A DNA stretch of 64,000 bases from Streptococcus sp. oral taxon 061 (GCF_013394695.1 NZ_CP058258.1:516001-580000), one strand, 5' to 3'; positions 8,308 to 16,367 are shown, counted from the stretch's first letter. Numbers and translations are program-made. Notes: a model not told the origin generated them from the sequence alone.

Positions 8308-9354
8308 ATGCTTTCCAAATTTTCTGGAAGCCATCAAAACCTGCGATATTTTTTTCTCCTTGCTATTTTGCTCGGAGCACTGGGAGTCTCTCTGTTTTTA
8401 GCTGTTTCGATGGGGTCAGTTCAAATTAGTTTGAGTGATACCTATCGGATAATTTTGAGTAAGATGGGAGCTCCGTTGGATATAGGAGACATTTCGAAGT
8501 CGACACTTGCTATTGTTTGGAATATGAGATTGCCACGGGTCTTTCTAGGTTTGATAGTTGGTGCGGGTCTTTCTATGTGTGGTAGTGTCATGCAGTCAAC
8601 AGTCAATAATCCCATTGCTGAACCTTATGTGTTAGGGATTTCAGCTGGGGCAACCTTTGGAGCAACGCTGAGCATTATTCTTGGTTTTAAGGTCATGATT
8701 GGTGTTGGTTCTTTCCTTGGAGCGCTTTTGGCAACAGTTGCAGTCCTTCTGATTGCTTCCATGCAAGGCAGGATGACAACTTCTAGCTTAATCTTATCGG
8801 GTACGGTAGTGAATGCCCTATTTTTGGCTTTTTCAAACTTTATTATCTCTATTGGGGCCAATGCTGATAGCGTTATGACCATCAAGTTTTGGACCATGGG
8901 TTCTTTAGCGGGAACCTCTTGGGGACACTTAACCTTACCAACTATAATCGTGGGAATCGCCTTTTTATTTTTCTCTTCCCAATATCGTGTTTTCAATGCC
9001 ATGATGATGGGAGATGAGGCGGCTTTGACTTTAGGGATTCCCCTACGTTTTTACTGGTATCTCTATGTAACTATTGTTGCGGTGATGACTGCAGTTTTAG
9101 TATCAACCTGTGGGATTATCGGCTTTGTCGGTTTGATTACACCACATTTGGCGAGAAGTTTGGTAGGTACAAACTACAGAAGACTTTTTCCGATTGCTAC
9201 CTTACTCGGTGCCCTTTTCGTTGTTTGGGCGGATGTCCTTGCTCGTGTATTAATCCAAAATGCTGAACTACCGATTGGAATTTTCACGGCCCTAGTAGGT
9301 GCACCTTTCTTTATCTACATGGTTGCAAGTAGACGAAGGGAGGTGAGAGTCTGA
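8308..9354 (+). CDS. FecCD-family ABC transporter permease (iron-siderophore type)
   Basis: A 348-residue inner-membrane permease with about nine to ten transmembrane helices. It has the FecCD/BtuC landmarks: RLPRVFLGLIVGAGLSMCGSVMQS near residue 75, NPIAEPYVLGISAGA near 102, and GFVGLITPHLAR near 275. It is one subunit of a homodimeric importer. A strong AGGGAGGG ribosome binding site precedes the ATG. Only one permease gene is present, so a homodimer is likely. The substrate could be a ferric siderophore, heme or cobalamin; the esterase downstream favours a siderophore. Confidence 0.9.
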   Translation: MLSKFSGSHQNLRYFFLLAILLGALGVSLFLAVSMGSVQISLSDTYRIILSKMGAPLDIGDISKSTLAIVWNMRLPRVFLGLIVGAGLSMCGSVMQSTVNNPIAEPYVLGISAGATFGATLSIILGFKVMIGVGSFLGALLATVAVLLIASMQGRMTTSSLILSGTVVNALFLAFSNFIISIGANADSVMTIKFWTMGSLAGTSWGHLTLPTIIVGIAFLFFSSQYRVFNAMMMGDEAALTLGIPLRFYWYLYVTIVAVMTAVLVSTCGIIGFVGLITPHLARSLVGTNYRRLFPIATLLGALFVVWADVLARVLIQNAELPIGIFTALVGAPFFIYMVASRRREVRV

Positions 9355-9355
9355 T

Positions 9356-10111
9356 ATGGACTTAATGTGTCAGGATATTCACTTTGGAATCGGAGAAAAA
9401 AAGATTCTCAAAGGAGTCTCACTTAAACTTGAGGGAAACCAATTTCATACTATTTTGGGACCAAATGGAAGTGGAAAGACCAGCTTGCTGAAACTCCTCT
9501 ATCGACAGGAAAAGCCTGATCAGGGCCTGATTTCCCTAAATGGGAAACCGATAGAACAAATGAGCGTTAAGGAAACGGCAAAACAGATGGCAGTCATTAC
9601 GCAGTTCAATCAACTCCAGTTTGATTGTACGGTTGAGGAAATTGTTATGCTGGGTAGAACGCCCCATCTCTCTTTTTTACAAAAGGAAAAAGAAAAAGAC
9701 TTTGCTTTGGTTGAGGATGCTCTGGTCAAAGTAGACATGTTCGAAAAGAGAAACCGACTCTACTCATCTCTGTCGGGAGGAGAGAAGCAGCGGGTTCTGT
9801 TAGCACGCGCCTTGGCCCAAGAGCCGACCCTCTTGCTCTTAGATGAACCGACCAATCATTTGGATATCAAGTACCAGCTAGACTTGTTAACCATTGTCAA
9901 ACACCTCCATATCAATGTGTTAGCCGTCTTGCATGATATTCAGCTAGCTTGTCGCTATTCAGACTATCTCTATCTAATGAAAGAAGGGGAGATTGTTTAC
10001 CAGGGTACTCCAAAAGAGACCATCACACCCGAGTCTTTGCAGGCTGTCTATGGTGTCCAAAGTAAGGTTACTTGGACAGAAGATCAGCAAGCCATGATTC
10101 ACTATTTATAA
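9356..10111 (+). CDS. ABC transporter ATPase (FepC/FhuC-like)
   Basis: A 251-residue nucleotide-binding subunit that powers the permease encoded just before it (1 base between them). Walker A is GPNGSGKT (residues 35-42), the signature is LSGGEKQ (about 138-144) and Walker B is LLLLDEP (about 160-166), followed by the H-loop histidine in VLHDI. It belongs to the FepC/FhuC/BtuD group of siderophore and cobalamin importers. Confidence 0.92.
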   Translation: MDLMCQDIHFGIGEKKILKGVSLKLEGNQFHTILGPNGSGKTSLLKLLYRQEKPDQGLISLNGKPIEQMSVKETAKQMAVITQFNQLQFDCTVEEIVMLGRTPHLSFLQKEKEKDFALVEDALVKVDMFEKRNRLYSSLSGGEKQRVLLARALAQEPTLLLLDEPTNHLDIKYQLDLLTIVKHLHINVLAVLHDIQLACRYSDYLYLMKEGEIVYQGTPKETITPESLQAVYGVQSKVTWTEDQQAMIHYL

Positions 10112-10129
10112 AATTTAAAGGAAATTAAC

Positions 10130-11140
10130 ATGAAAAAATCACTCAGTATTTTGCTCCTAACAGTAGCTACCTTATCTTTGGCAGCTTGTGGTAACGCATC
10201 TAAAGAAACAGCAACTGCACCAGCTACAACAGAAGCTAGTCAAAAAACTACTACAGAAACAAGCTATCCTGTAACCATCAAAACATACGATGCCAAAGGA
10301 AACGAAGTCGAGCAAGTCTTTGAAAAGGCTCCTGAAAAGGTCATCACCAACAACCTTTCAACAACTGAAATTCTACTTGAACTTGGTTTGAAAGATAAAA
10401 TTGCCGGCATGCTCAATCCTGATAATACCGTAACTGGTAAATACAAGGATGCCATTGAAGCTATCCCTCATATTGGGGATAAGAAATCAGTCTCACAAGA
10501 AACGGTTCTTTCTTATGAACCAGATGCCTTGATGGGACGCAATATGATGTTCTCTGAAAAGTCAATGGGAACGATTAGCGCTTGGAATGAAAATAAAATC
10601 CCAGTTTATACGCAGAAAGCTTCACTATCAACTATCCAACAAGATTTGGGAAATATCGTAGAAGATGTGAAGAATCTTGGTACCATTTTCAATGTCCAAG
10701 ACAAGGCCAACCAATACGCAGAGCAATTGCAAGCTAAAATCGATGCGGTTAAAAAAGCCAACCCAGAAACACAGGGTGAAAAGAAAAAAGCTTTAATTAT
10801 GGTTGCCTACAATGACGAAACCTTTGGTGCCTACAAGTCAGCCCTTCAAGAAAGCTTGCTTAACCAACTTGGTTATACCAATGTTGCAACAGGAACATCT
10901 GGTTTGACCCTGGAAAATCTAGTATCAATGGATCCAGAGTTGATTATCTATGTAACTAGCGATCGTAATCAAAAGTTGGATGAAAAAGCAGTGGATTTGA
11001 TGAAGGCAAACACTGTTTTGGAAAATGTACCAGCAATCAAGAATCAAAAAATCATGACCATCTCTTATGATGAATTGATGGACTACGGTCCTGCAGTGAT
11101 TGATTCACTTGAAAAAATCAATGACTTTATCAAGAAATAA
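10130..11140 (+). CDS. Iron-complex ABC transporter substrate-binding lipoprotein
   Basis: A 336-residue lipoprotein. The signal peptide ends in LSLAAC with the lipidated cysteine at residue 20, then a T/A/E-rich linker (about 21-45). The rest is a class III (TroA/FepB-fold) binding protein: EKVITNNLSTTEILLELGL in lobe 1, a long helix near 190-215, and VSMDPELIIY in lobe 2. It would capture the substrate outside the membrane and deliver it to the FecCD permease. In streptococci such proteins bind ferric siderophores or heme; the ligand cannot be read from the sequence. Confidence 0.9.
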   Translation: MKKSLSILLLTVATLSLAACGNASKETATAPATTEASQKTTTETSYPVTIKTYDAKGNEVEQVFEKAPEKVITNNLSTTEILLELGLKDKIAGMLNPDNTVTGKYKDAIEAIPHIGDKKSVSQETVLSYEPDALMGRNMMFSEKSMGTISAWNENKIPVYTQKASLSTIQQDLGNIVEDVKNLGTIFNVQDKANQYAEQLQAKIDAVKKANPETQGEKKKALIMVAYNDETFGAYKSALQESLLNQLGYTNVATGTSGLTLENLVSMDPELIIYVTSDRNQKLDEKAVDLMKANTVLENVPAIKNQKIMTISYDELMDYGPAVIDSLEKINDFIKK

Positions 11141-11816
11141 GGAGTTTAACTGGGAAGGAATTCAGGTTAGGGTCAGCCTTCCTTCAAACTATGACTCTAA
11201 ACAAGCCTACCCAATTGTACTTCTAAACGATGGGGAACTGGACTATTTGTCAGACCTATCTCAATCTGTGATTTTGGTGGGTTTGATTCCAGAAAGCCGT
11301 CTGAATGACTTTACACCTTGGAAAGTTAGTGCTTTAAAAGAAGGGGCTCCGGATTTTGGTGGGAAGGTAGAAGCCTATCATGAGAAGCTCTTTCAAGGAA
11401 TTCTAACAACTCTAAAAAAAGACTACTTGATTGATGAAAATAGGATTGCATATGGTGGTTATTCACTGGGTGGTCTTGCTGCTATCTATAGTCTTTACAG
11501 TAATCATCTCCCCTTGGCCTGTATCTTCTCTATCTGTGGTTCCTTCTGGTATCCAGACTTTACAGACTTTTGTAGGGAACATGACCTGATACAGAGTCAA
11601 AGTCTTATTTATCTGCAAAATGGTCAAATAGAAGGTGCCAATCATTCTAATCGTCTGTCTAAGGCTCCGATGTTTGCAAGGGAACTACATAACCTGATTT
11701 CAGAAGCAGTTCCCTCAACTTATTCCACTTTTGATGCTTATGGGCATCATGAAGCTCTTAACGAACGCTATCATCAGTTTTGTGATTGGTTAAGAGAGCA
11801 GTGGGATCTCAAGTAA
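11121..11816 (+). CDS. Esterase-like alpha/beta hydrolase (Fes/IroE-type), last gene of the uptake operon
   Basis: A 231-residue cytoplasmic esterase-D-like protein. It has a GGYSLGGLAA nucleophile elbow (about residues 111-120), a VRVSLPSNY opening typical of Fes/IroE and related esterases, and a late histidine (YGHHEALNERY). Its start lies inside the end of the lipoprotein gene (20-base overlap), with no separate ribosome binding site, so translation is probably coupled. A TTG at 11100 in the same frame is an alternative. Trilactone siderophore esterases release iron by hydrolysing the imported complex; that role is inferred from context. Confidence 0.75.
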   Translation: MTLSRNKEFNWEGIQVRVSLPSNYDSKQAYPIVLLNDGELDYLSDLSQSVILVGLIPESRLNDFTPWKVSALKEGAPDFGGKVEAYHEKLFQGILTTLKKDYLIDENRIAYGGYSLGGLAAIYSLYSNHLPLACIFSICGSFWYPDFTDFCREHDLIQSQSLIYLQNGQIEGANHSNRLSKAPMFARELHNLISEAVPSTYSTFDAYGHHEALNERYHQFCDWLREQWDLK

Positions 11817-11821
11817 TCTTC

Positions 11822-11857
11822 TAACACTCCTTGTTCATCGTAACTAGGAGTGTTTCA
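11822..11857 (+). terminator. Terminator of the uptake operon
   Basis: AACACTCCT (11823-11831) pairs with AGGAGTGTT (11846-11854). Confidence 0.8.
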
Positions 11858-11930
11858 CTTGTATGCATGTCCTTAGAATTTTCAAGCGATTACCCTTGAC
11901 GGAAAACCCTCCCTGTAATAAACTAAATTA

Positions 11931-11939
11931 TGGTATAAT
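11931..11939 (+). promoter_or_regulatory. Extended -10 promoter of the DEAD-box helicase
   Basis: TGG precedes TATAAT; no strong -35 is seen at 17 bases. Confidence 0.55.
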
Positions 11940-11966
11940 GAGAAGATAGATAGAATCGAGGAAATT

Positions 11967-13310
11967 ATGTCATTTACACAATTTAAATTTAAGAAGTATA
12001 TAGAAAAAGCTTTGGAAGAGTTGAAGTTTACGACGCCTACCGAAGTGCAAGAAAAGTTGATTCCTATTGTCTTGGCAGGTCGTGACTTGGTCGGTGAATC
12101 AAAAACAGGTTCAGGGAAGACTCATACTTTCTTGTTACCGATTTTCCAACAGTTGGATGAAGAGAGCGATAGTGTGCAAGCAGTTATCACAGCACCAAGT
12201 CGTGAATTAGCGACTCAGATTTATCAAGCGGCTCGTCAGATCGCATCACATTCAGATGTTGAGATTCGTGTTGCCAACTATGTTGGTGGTACAGATAAGG
12301 CTCGCCAAATTGACAAACTGGCAAGCAATCAGCCACATATTGTCATCGGAACTCCAGGTCGTATCTATGATTTGGTAAAATCAGGTGATTTGGCTATTCA
12401 CAAGGCTAAGATTTTTGTTGTCGATGAAGCTGACATGACCTTGGATATGGGATTCTTGGAGACAGTCGATAAGATTGCAGGAAGCCTTCCAAAAGACTTG
12501 CAGTTTATGGTCTTTTCAGCAACCATCCCACAAAAACTGCAACCATTCTTGAAAAAATACTTGTCAAATCCTGTTATGGAGAAAATCAAAACCAAAACAG
12601 TTATCTCAGACACTATTGATAACTGGTTGATTTCGACCAAGGGACGTGACAAGAATGCCCAGATTTATGAATTGACTCAATTGATGCAACCTTATCTTGC
12701 TATGATTTTTGTCAATACAAAAACACGTGCAGATGAATTGCATGCTTACTTAACTGCACAAGGCTTAAAAGTGGCTAAGATTCATGGAGATATTGCGCCT
12801 CGTGAACGTAAACGGATCATGAATCAGGTGAAGAATCTTGATTTTGAGTACATCGTTGCGACTGACTTAGCTGCGCGTGGGATTGACATCGAAGGTGTAA
12901 GCCATGTTATCAATGATGCTATTCCACAAGACTTGTCATTCTTTGTTCATCGTGTTGGACGAACTGGACGTAATGGTTTGCCAGGTACAGCCATTACCCT
13001 CTACCAACCGAGTGATGACTCAGATATTCGTGAGTTGGAGAAATTGGGGATCAAGTTTACTCCGAAAGTCGTTAAAGATGGAGAATTCCAAGATACCTAT
13101 GATCGCGATCGTCGTGCCAATCGTGAGAAGAAACAGGAAAAACTGGACATCGAAATGATTGGTTTGGTTAAAAAGAAAAAGAAAAAAGTCAAACCAGGCT
13201 ATAAGAAGAAAATCCAGTGGGCTGTCGATGAAAAACGCCGTAAAACCAAGCGTGCTGAAAGTCGTGCCCGTGGACGTGCAGAGCGCAAAGCTAAACGTCA
13301 AACTTTTTAA
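11967..13310 (+). CDS. cshB: DEAD-box ATP-dependent RNA helicase (CshB-like)
   Basis: A 447-residue RNA helicase. Motif order: Q motif near residue 23 (PTEVQEKLIP), Walker A SKTGSGKT, PSRELA, GTPGR, the VDEAD box, SAT, then the second RecA domain with ATDLAARGIDI and HRVGRTGR. The C-terminal tail (about 370-447) is very basic (a KKKKKK run and RRKTKRAESRARGRAERKAKR) and fits RNA binding. Members of this group help ribosome assembly and RNA turnover in the cold. The CshB assignment rests on length and tail and is less certain than the helicase call. Confidence 0.88.
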   Translation: MSFTQFKFKKYIEKALEELKFTTPTEVQEKLIPIVLAGRDLVGESKTGSGKTHTFLLPIFQQLDEESDSVQAVITAPSRELATQIYQAARQIASHSDVEIRVANYVGGTDKARQIDKLASNQPHIVIGTPGRIYDLVKSGDLAIHKAKIFVVDEADMTLDMGFLETVDKIAGSLPKDLQFMVFSATIPQKLQPFLKKYLSNPVMEKIKTKTVISDTIDNWLISTKGRDKNAQIYELTQLMQPYLAMIFVNTKTRADELHAYLTAQGLKVAKIHGDIAPRERKRIMNQVKNLDFEYIVATDLAARGIDIEGVSHVINDAIPQDLSFFVHRVGRTGRNGLPGTAITLYQPSDDSDIRELEKLGIKFTPKVVKDGEFQDTYDRDRRANREKKQEKLDIEMIGLVKKKKKKVKPGYKKKIQWAVDEKRRKTKRAESRARGRAERKAKRQTF

Positions 13311-13315
13311 AAATG

Positions 13316-13350
13316 AAACAGTAGAACCAGAAGGTTTTACTGTTTTTTTA
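13316..13350 (+). terminator. Terminator of the DEAD-box helicase gene
   Basis: AACAGTAGAACC (13317-13328) pairs with GGTTTTACTGTT (13333-13344) around AGAA, then T's. Confidence 0.88.
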
Positions 13351-13436
13351 GAATAATTTAGAAGTATTATATCAGCAGATGTGGAGGCTATGATGAATTC
13401 TTCAGTCTACTGAATGAAGTTATCCTAAAATGAAAT

Positions 13437-13472
13437 AAACACACTGGGACGAGTATCTCAGTGTGTTTTTGT
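13437..13472 (+). terminator. Orphan terminator hairpin
   Basis: AAACACACTG (13437-13446) and CAGTGTGTTT (13459-13468) pair perfectly, followed by T's. There is no intact gene directly upstream, so it may be left over from a deleted gene. Confidence 0.75.
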
Positions 13473-13548
13473 GGTAAAATATAATAGATTAATAAATGAA
13501 AAGTACATATTTTTAGAAATATCAATCAATAAGAAGAAAGGTTGCTTT

Positions 13549-13650
13549 ATGGCGATAGATATTAGTGAAGAACAGTTGGCTATGGAGTCTGCTGACTTAT
13601 TAAAAATTCTTTTAAAAGATCGAACGACAAAGAAAAATATTGTTTTATAA
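13549..13650 (+). pseudogene. N-terminal remnant of a DNA methyltransferase-like gene
   Basis: A 33-codon ORF starts behind an AGAAAGG ribosome binding site. It reads MAIDISEEQLAMESADLL and then KILLKDRTTKKNIVL before a stop. The LLKDRTT(G)KNI segment is typical of the first 40 residues of some large Firmicute adenine-specific DNA methyltransferases, where it continues into a WAT motif that is missing here. I infer that the rest of the gene has been deleted. The family match is from memory and could be wrong for so short a piece. Confidence 0.4.
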
Positions 13651-13843
13651 AGATGTTTTAAAACTATGGTGATTAAAAATGAGAAAAATAATTTTTATTG
13701 GACAAAGTGGGTGATGCTATCTCAGGTTTCGGAAAAACATTGGGGAGCGTGTTTGGTTGATGAATAATTTAATGTCATGATAAATTATCATCTTGTTTAT
13801 TAAAAATGGAGGAAGCTTCCTGTTATTGAAAGGAAAATCTTAA
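13651..13843. other. Decayed intergenic stretch
   Basis: With the remnant and orphan terminator before it, this completes a 530-base gap between the helicase and the membrane protein genes. A short frame at 13698-13760 could end in DKVGDAISGFGKTLGSVFG, a glycine-rich amphipathic sequence, but it has only a TTG start and no ribosome binding site. It may be the tail of a lost gene. Confidence 0.4.
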
Positions 13844-14383
13844 ATGGCTAAATATATTAACTTGGGCTGGCTAGCTGAGCGCGCTATTTATATAGACGGC
13901 AAGGATTACCAGTTTTATACATCTGATATTAAGAAAAATTCCAACGGTATACTTCTATTTGCTCCTGTAACAGGAACAGTATTGGGAGGGATAATTTCTG
14001 CTATTAGTTTATTACTAGGAGAAACAAGTGCTGGTTTTCGTTGGATTATCTTATTCATCTGCTGTATGACAGCCTTTATCGCTTCTATCATGGGTGTGAG
14101 ATTACTATGGCGTAAGGGGAACTTATCTCCTTATCAACCGACTGCCTATCAAGTTAGAGAGTTATTGGAAAAAGGCAAACCTCAAAGAATAGGACAGCCA
14201 ATCATTATAGGGATTATGACTAGCACAATTATATTCCTTTCTTTTGATTACCTTATTTCTGGAAATATTAGGCCTCTTATTATTTCTATGTTTTCACTCA
14301 GCGTAACACTTCTTGTCGTTTGGGATAATTCTCCTTTAAAACGCCGAAAAATTATCAAACAATTAGAAGAGGAGTATGCCTAA
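13844..14383 (+). CDS. Membrane protein of unknown function (first of a similar pair)
   Basis: A 179-residue protein with a soluble N-terminus (about 1-35, with KDYQFYTSDIKKNSNG), two transmembrane helices (about 37-58 and 66-90), a hydrophilic middle (about 92-118) and two more helices (about 118-135 and 140-160). It ends in a basic/acidic tail. GAAAGGA precedes ATG 13844. I do not recognise a family. The topology closely matches that of the next gene, 59 bases downstream, so the two may be diverged paralogues acting together. Confidence 0.6.
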   Translation: MAKYINLGWLAERAIYIDGKDYQFYTSDIKKNSNGILLFAPVTGTVLGGIISAISLLLGETSAGFRWIILFICCMTAFIASIMGVRLLWRKGNLSPYQPTAYQVRELLEKGKPQRIGQPIIIGIMTSTIIFLSFDYLISGNIRPLIISMFSLSVTLLVVWDNSPLKRRKIIKQLEEEYA

Positions 14384-14442
14384 TGTGTCTAAATTTACCA
14401 TACTATCTAAGGTTTAGGGAAAATATTAAGGCGTGTTGTTAG

Positions 14443-15009
14443 ATGATTTTAAAAAAGAAAGATATACTTGTACAATTAGGACAGTATCAGAAAGGCCAAA
14501 TACTCTTTTATAATAAAAAGACAAAATCCTTGTTAGCCATGGATGAAAAGGCCTCTTATCGTTCGATGAGCCAATTAACTCTTGCCAATAGTTACGTGGT
14601 TGGATATGCTATTTTAGCATTTATCAGTGGACTTTTCACCCTACAAAATGTTTTTTTTAAATTGCTTCTATTGTTACTCTGTCAATGCGTCATGAGCTAT
14701 TACGCTTACAAACTGCAAAACTTACAAATGAAAGAAGCTACTTTTTACGCTGTTGATATTACTAAATTTGACACTCATGCTTTTACAAAGTGGTTTGCAA
14801 AAGCAAGGCAGTTGATATTCTGGTTGCTCCTAGGCGGAGGACTGTGTTATATCTTGTCTGCAATTGCTTTTTATCTCTGGGGAGATGTTAGAATACTAGC
14901 GATTTTTGCCTGCGCTTCCTTTGTTGAGACTATTATCATTTATAATGGTATGGCAGGGAATGTTTTTCTGAAGGTTAATGATTTTTACACGAAAAAGAGA
15001 AACAACTAA
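14443..15009 (+). CDS. Membrane protein of unknown function (second of a similar pair)
   Basis: A 188-residue protein laid out like its upstream neighbour: a soluble N-terminus (about 1-42, with QKGQILFYNKKTKSLLA), two helices (about 45-65 and 68-88), a middle region (about 90-122) and two helices (about 123-145 and 150-172). The start has only a weak ribosome binding site (the region before ATG 14443 reads GGCGTGTTGTTAG), so expression may depend on the upstream gene. A terminator follows. The function is unknown. The position beside the guaA-linked insertion suggests an accessory gene. Confidence 0.55.
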   Translation: MILKKKDILVQLGQYQKGQILFYNKKTKSLLAMDEKASYRSMSQLTLANSYVVGYAILAFISGLFTLQNVFFKLLLLLLCQCVMSYYAYKLQNLQMKEATFYAVDITKFDTHAFTKWFAKARQLIFWLLLGGGLCYILSAIAFYLWGDVRILAIFACASFVETIIIYNGMAGNVFLKVNDFYTKKRNN

Positions 15010-15034
15010 TAGAAAAATAAAATTTAATATAAAA

Positions 15035-15070
15035 AATCCCATCAGAAATATTTCTGGTGGGGTTTTTGGT
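15035..15070 (+). terminator. Terminator of the membrane-protein pair
   Basis: ATCCCATCAGAAA pairs with TTTCTGGTGGGGT (one mismatch and one wobble), then T's. Confidence 0.8.
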
Positions 15071-15164
15071 GGGGAACCAATCAATTTTGAATGATTTTTA
15101 ACCTTTTATAATAACAGAAATGCTGTTAAATCAAGGATTCTTAGCCTAAGCTACTCTTATATAT

Positions 15165-15176
15165 TATTCCCACTCA
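15165..15176. repeat. Left attachment-site core (attL)
   Basis: TATTCCCACTCA, identical to the 3' end of guaA at the other border. Confidence 0.75.
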
Positions 15177-15244
15177 CTAAAAGTCAGATATTGACTATTT
15201 AGGATAGTTGATTTAATAGTGATTGATAATACAATCAATTAGTA

Positions 15245-15784
15245 CTATTTGATATTATTTGAGTCTTTTGTTGTTAAATTGTTGTTATTTTTTTGCCAAG
15301 GCCATTTGAATTTTTTATTAGACTTTTTGAATTTGTAAAATTCGTTAATATCATCAGCAAATTCTTTTGCTTCAGCTAGTATAGTATCTAAAATTAACTC
15401 TTCGTCTTTATCAAGTTTATTCTTCTCCATAAGTATTACTTTAAGTTTTGCTGGTTCTAAAGATTCATCTAATAGTTCAAATGCTAATGTCATTTTTAAA
15501 TCATAAAGTTTTTGTATATCGGACTCTTTTAGGACACTTAAATCATACTTATATTTTTTATTTAAAATTTTATCTCCAAAATTGACTTGTCTTCCCAATA
15601 GTTCGTCAGTGGTTGTATCTAGTATGTTGGCTAATTTTATAATGTTATCTAAAGTAGGTTCTGCTTTACCGCTCTCCCAATTACTATAAGATTTCTGACT
15701 TATATTTAATTTAGATGCTAATTCAGTTTGAGTTAGTTTTTTTTGTTTACGCAACTCTTTTAATACAATATTGTTTAATGCCAT
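15245..15784 (-). CDS. HTH (XRE/Cro-type) repressor of the integrated element
   Basis: A 179-residue protein with an N-terminal helix-turn-helix (KKLTQTELASKLNISQKSYSNW, about residues 11-32, located here by its LTQTELA and ISQKSYSNWE parts). An acidic, helical C-terminal half (about 70-179) probably mediates dimerisation. There is no peptidase motif of the LexA/CI kind. ATG 15784 has a GAGGT ribosome binding site; the frame is open further upstream, but that part covers the promoter. It faces a divergent promoter with two palindromic operators, as in a phage-like switch. Confidence 0.85.
   Translation of the reverse strand: MALNNIVLKELRKQKKLTQTELASKLNISQKSYSNWESGKAEPTLDNIIKLANILDTTTDELLGRQVNFGDKILNKKYKYDLSVLKESDIQKLYDLKMTLAFELLDESLEPAKLKVILMEKNKLDKDEELILDTILAEAKEFADDINEFYKFKKSNKKFKWPWQKNNNNLTTKDSNNIK
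15266..15287 (+). repeat. 22-bp direct repeat, left copy (possible integrase arm site)
   Basis: TTTTGTTGTTAAATTGTTGTTA lies about 90 bases inside attL, within the 3' end of the repressor gene. The identical sequence, in the same orientation, is at 20788-20809 near attR. Confidence 0.8.
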
Positions 15785-15815
15785 ATAATTTACCTCAAAA
15801 AAATTAAGTTCACGG

Positions 15816-15844
15816 TTGACAAATATACCCAGCAGGTATATAAT
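15816..15844 (+). promoter_or_regulatory. Forward promoter of the element, overlapped by an operator
   Basis: A perfect TTGACA (15816-15821), 17 bases, TATAAT (15839-15844). The operator 15823-15841 covers the spacer and part of the -10, so bound repressor should block it. Confidence 0.88.
15823..15841. promoter_or_regulatory. Operator 1 of the element repressor
   Basis: ATATACC-CAGCA-GGTATAT, a perfect palindrome with a 5-base centre. Confidence 0.75.
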
Positions 15845-15849
15845 TAAAC

Positions 15850-15866
15850 CATACCTAGTAGGTATA
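15850..15866. promoter_or_regulatory. Operator 2 of the element repressor
   Basis: CATACC-TAGTA-GGTATA, the same palindrome with one outer mismatch, centred 26 bases from operator 1. It lies just downstream of the -10 of the repressor's own promoter. Confidence 0.75.
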
Positions 15867-15871
15867 TTCAA

Positions 15872-15900
15872 ATTATATCAAACTATACAATGTTTGACAA
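15872..15900 (-). promoter_or_regulatory. Promoter of the element repressor gene
   Basis: On the complement, TTGTCA (15895-15900), 17 bases, TATAAT (15872-15877). Transcription would start close to operator 2, so the repressor may control itself. Confidence 0.8.
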
Positions 15901-15912
15901 GGAGAGAGGTGC

Positions 15913-15969
15913 ATGACCAATGATTGTATAAAAAAGTCTTTGAAGAAAAAATCCTCAAAGACACAATAA
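15913..15969 (+). CDS. Short leader ORF (18 residues)
   Basis: ATG 15913 follows a strong AAGGAGAGG ribosome binding site. It encodes MTNDCIKKSLKKKSSKTQ, a very basic peptide. A stem formed by GTCTTTGA and TCAAAGAC lies inside the ORF. It is first in the forward transcript from the operator-controlled promoter, so it may be a leader peptide or a small regulatory protein. There is no family match. Confidence 0.45.
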   Translation: MTNDCIKKSLKKKSSKTQ

Positions 15970-16019
15970 AATAAATCTATTTAAATTATAACATAATTCA
16001 AGAAAAAGAGGTATAAGTA

Positions 16020-16367
16020 ATGGCTAAACCAAATTGGAATAGAAGATTAGGAGAGGTTCTCCAACAAGATACAAGAAAAGTCGCCCTTATGGGGAATAAA
16101 GGTAAAGAATATCAAACAGAGGTAGTTCCTGTCTTAGAAGTTGTTTCTACTGGAAGTGTCGAAGAGGTATTCAAAGATGGTGTTAGTGATGGGTTTAAGT
16201 ATGCAATAGTAGATACTGTACATCAGTTGGAATATGAAATTAAAGCACCTGTAAAATTAGAAGTGGTCTTTGGTACGGTACTTGAATTTTACAATGTAAC
16301 TGGTGGACAACTTAATAACAGTTCTTTAGGTTGGTATAAGGCAGAAAATGTAAAAATTTTAAAATGA
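16020..16367 (+). CDS. Small protein of the integrated element (possibly DUF961-like)
   Basis: A 115-residue soluble protein that starts MAKPNWNRRLGEVLQQDTR and ends in a mixed strand-rich region (LEVVFGTVLEFYNVTGGQL, then WYKAENVKILK). The strand pattern and position, early in the forward operon before the replication gene, recall the DUF961/YdcP proteins that precede transfer or replication genes in Tn916-type elements. I cannot confirm this from sequence alone. GAGGTATAAG precedes the ATG. Confidence 0.6.
   Translation: MAKPNWNRRLGEVLQQDTRKVALMGNKGKEYQTEVVPVLEVVSTGSVEEVFKDGVSDGFKYAIVDTVHQLEYEIKAPVKLEVVFGTVLEFYNVTGGQLNNSSLGWYKAENVKILK

Noticed and set aside
13698..13760. Glycine-rich peptide as a bacteriocin gene
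   Set aside because: It has only a TTG start, no ribosome binding site, and no leader or export genes nearby.
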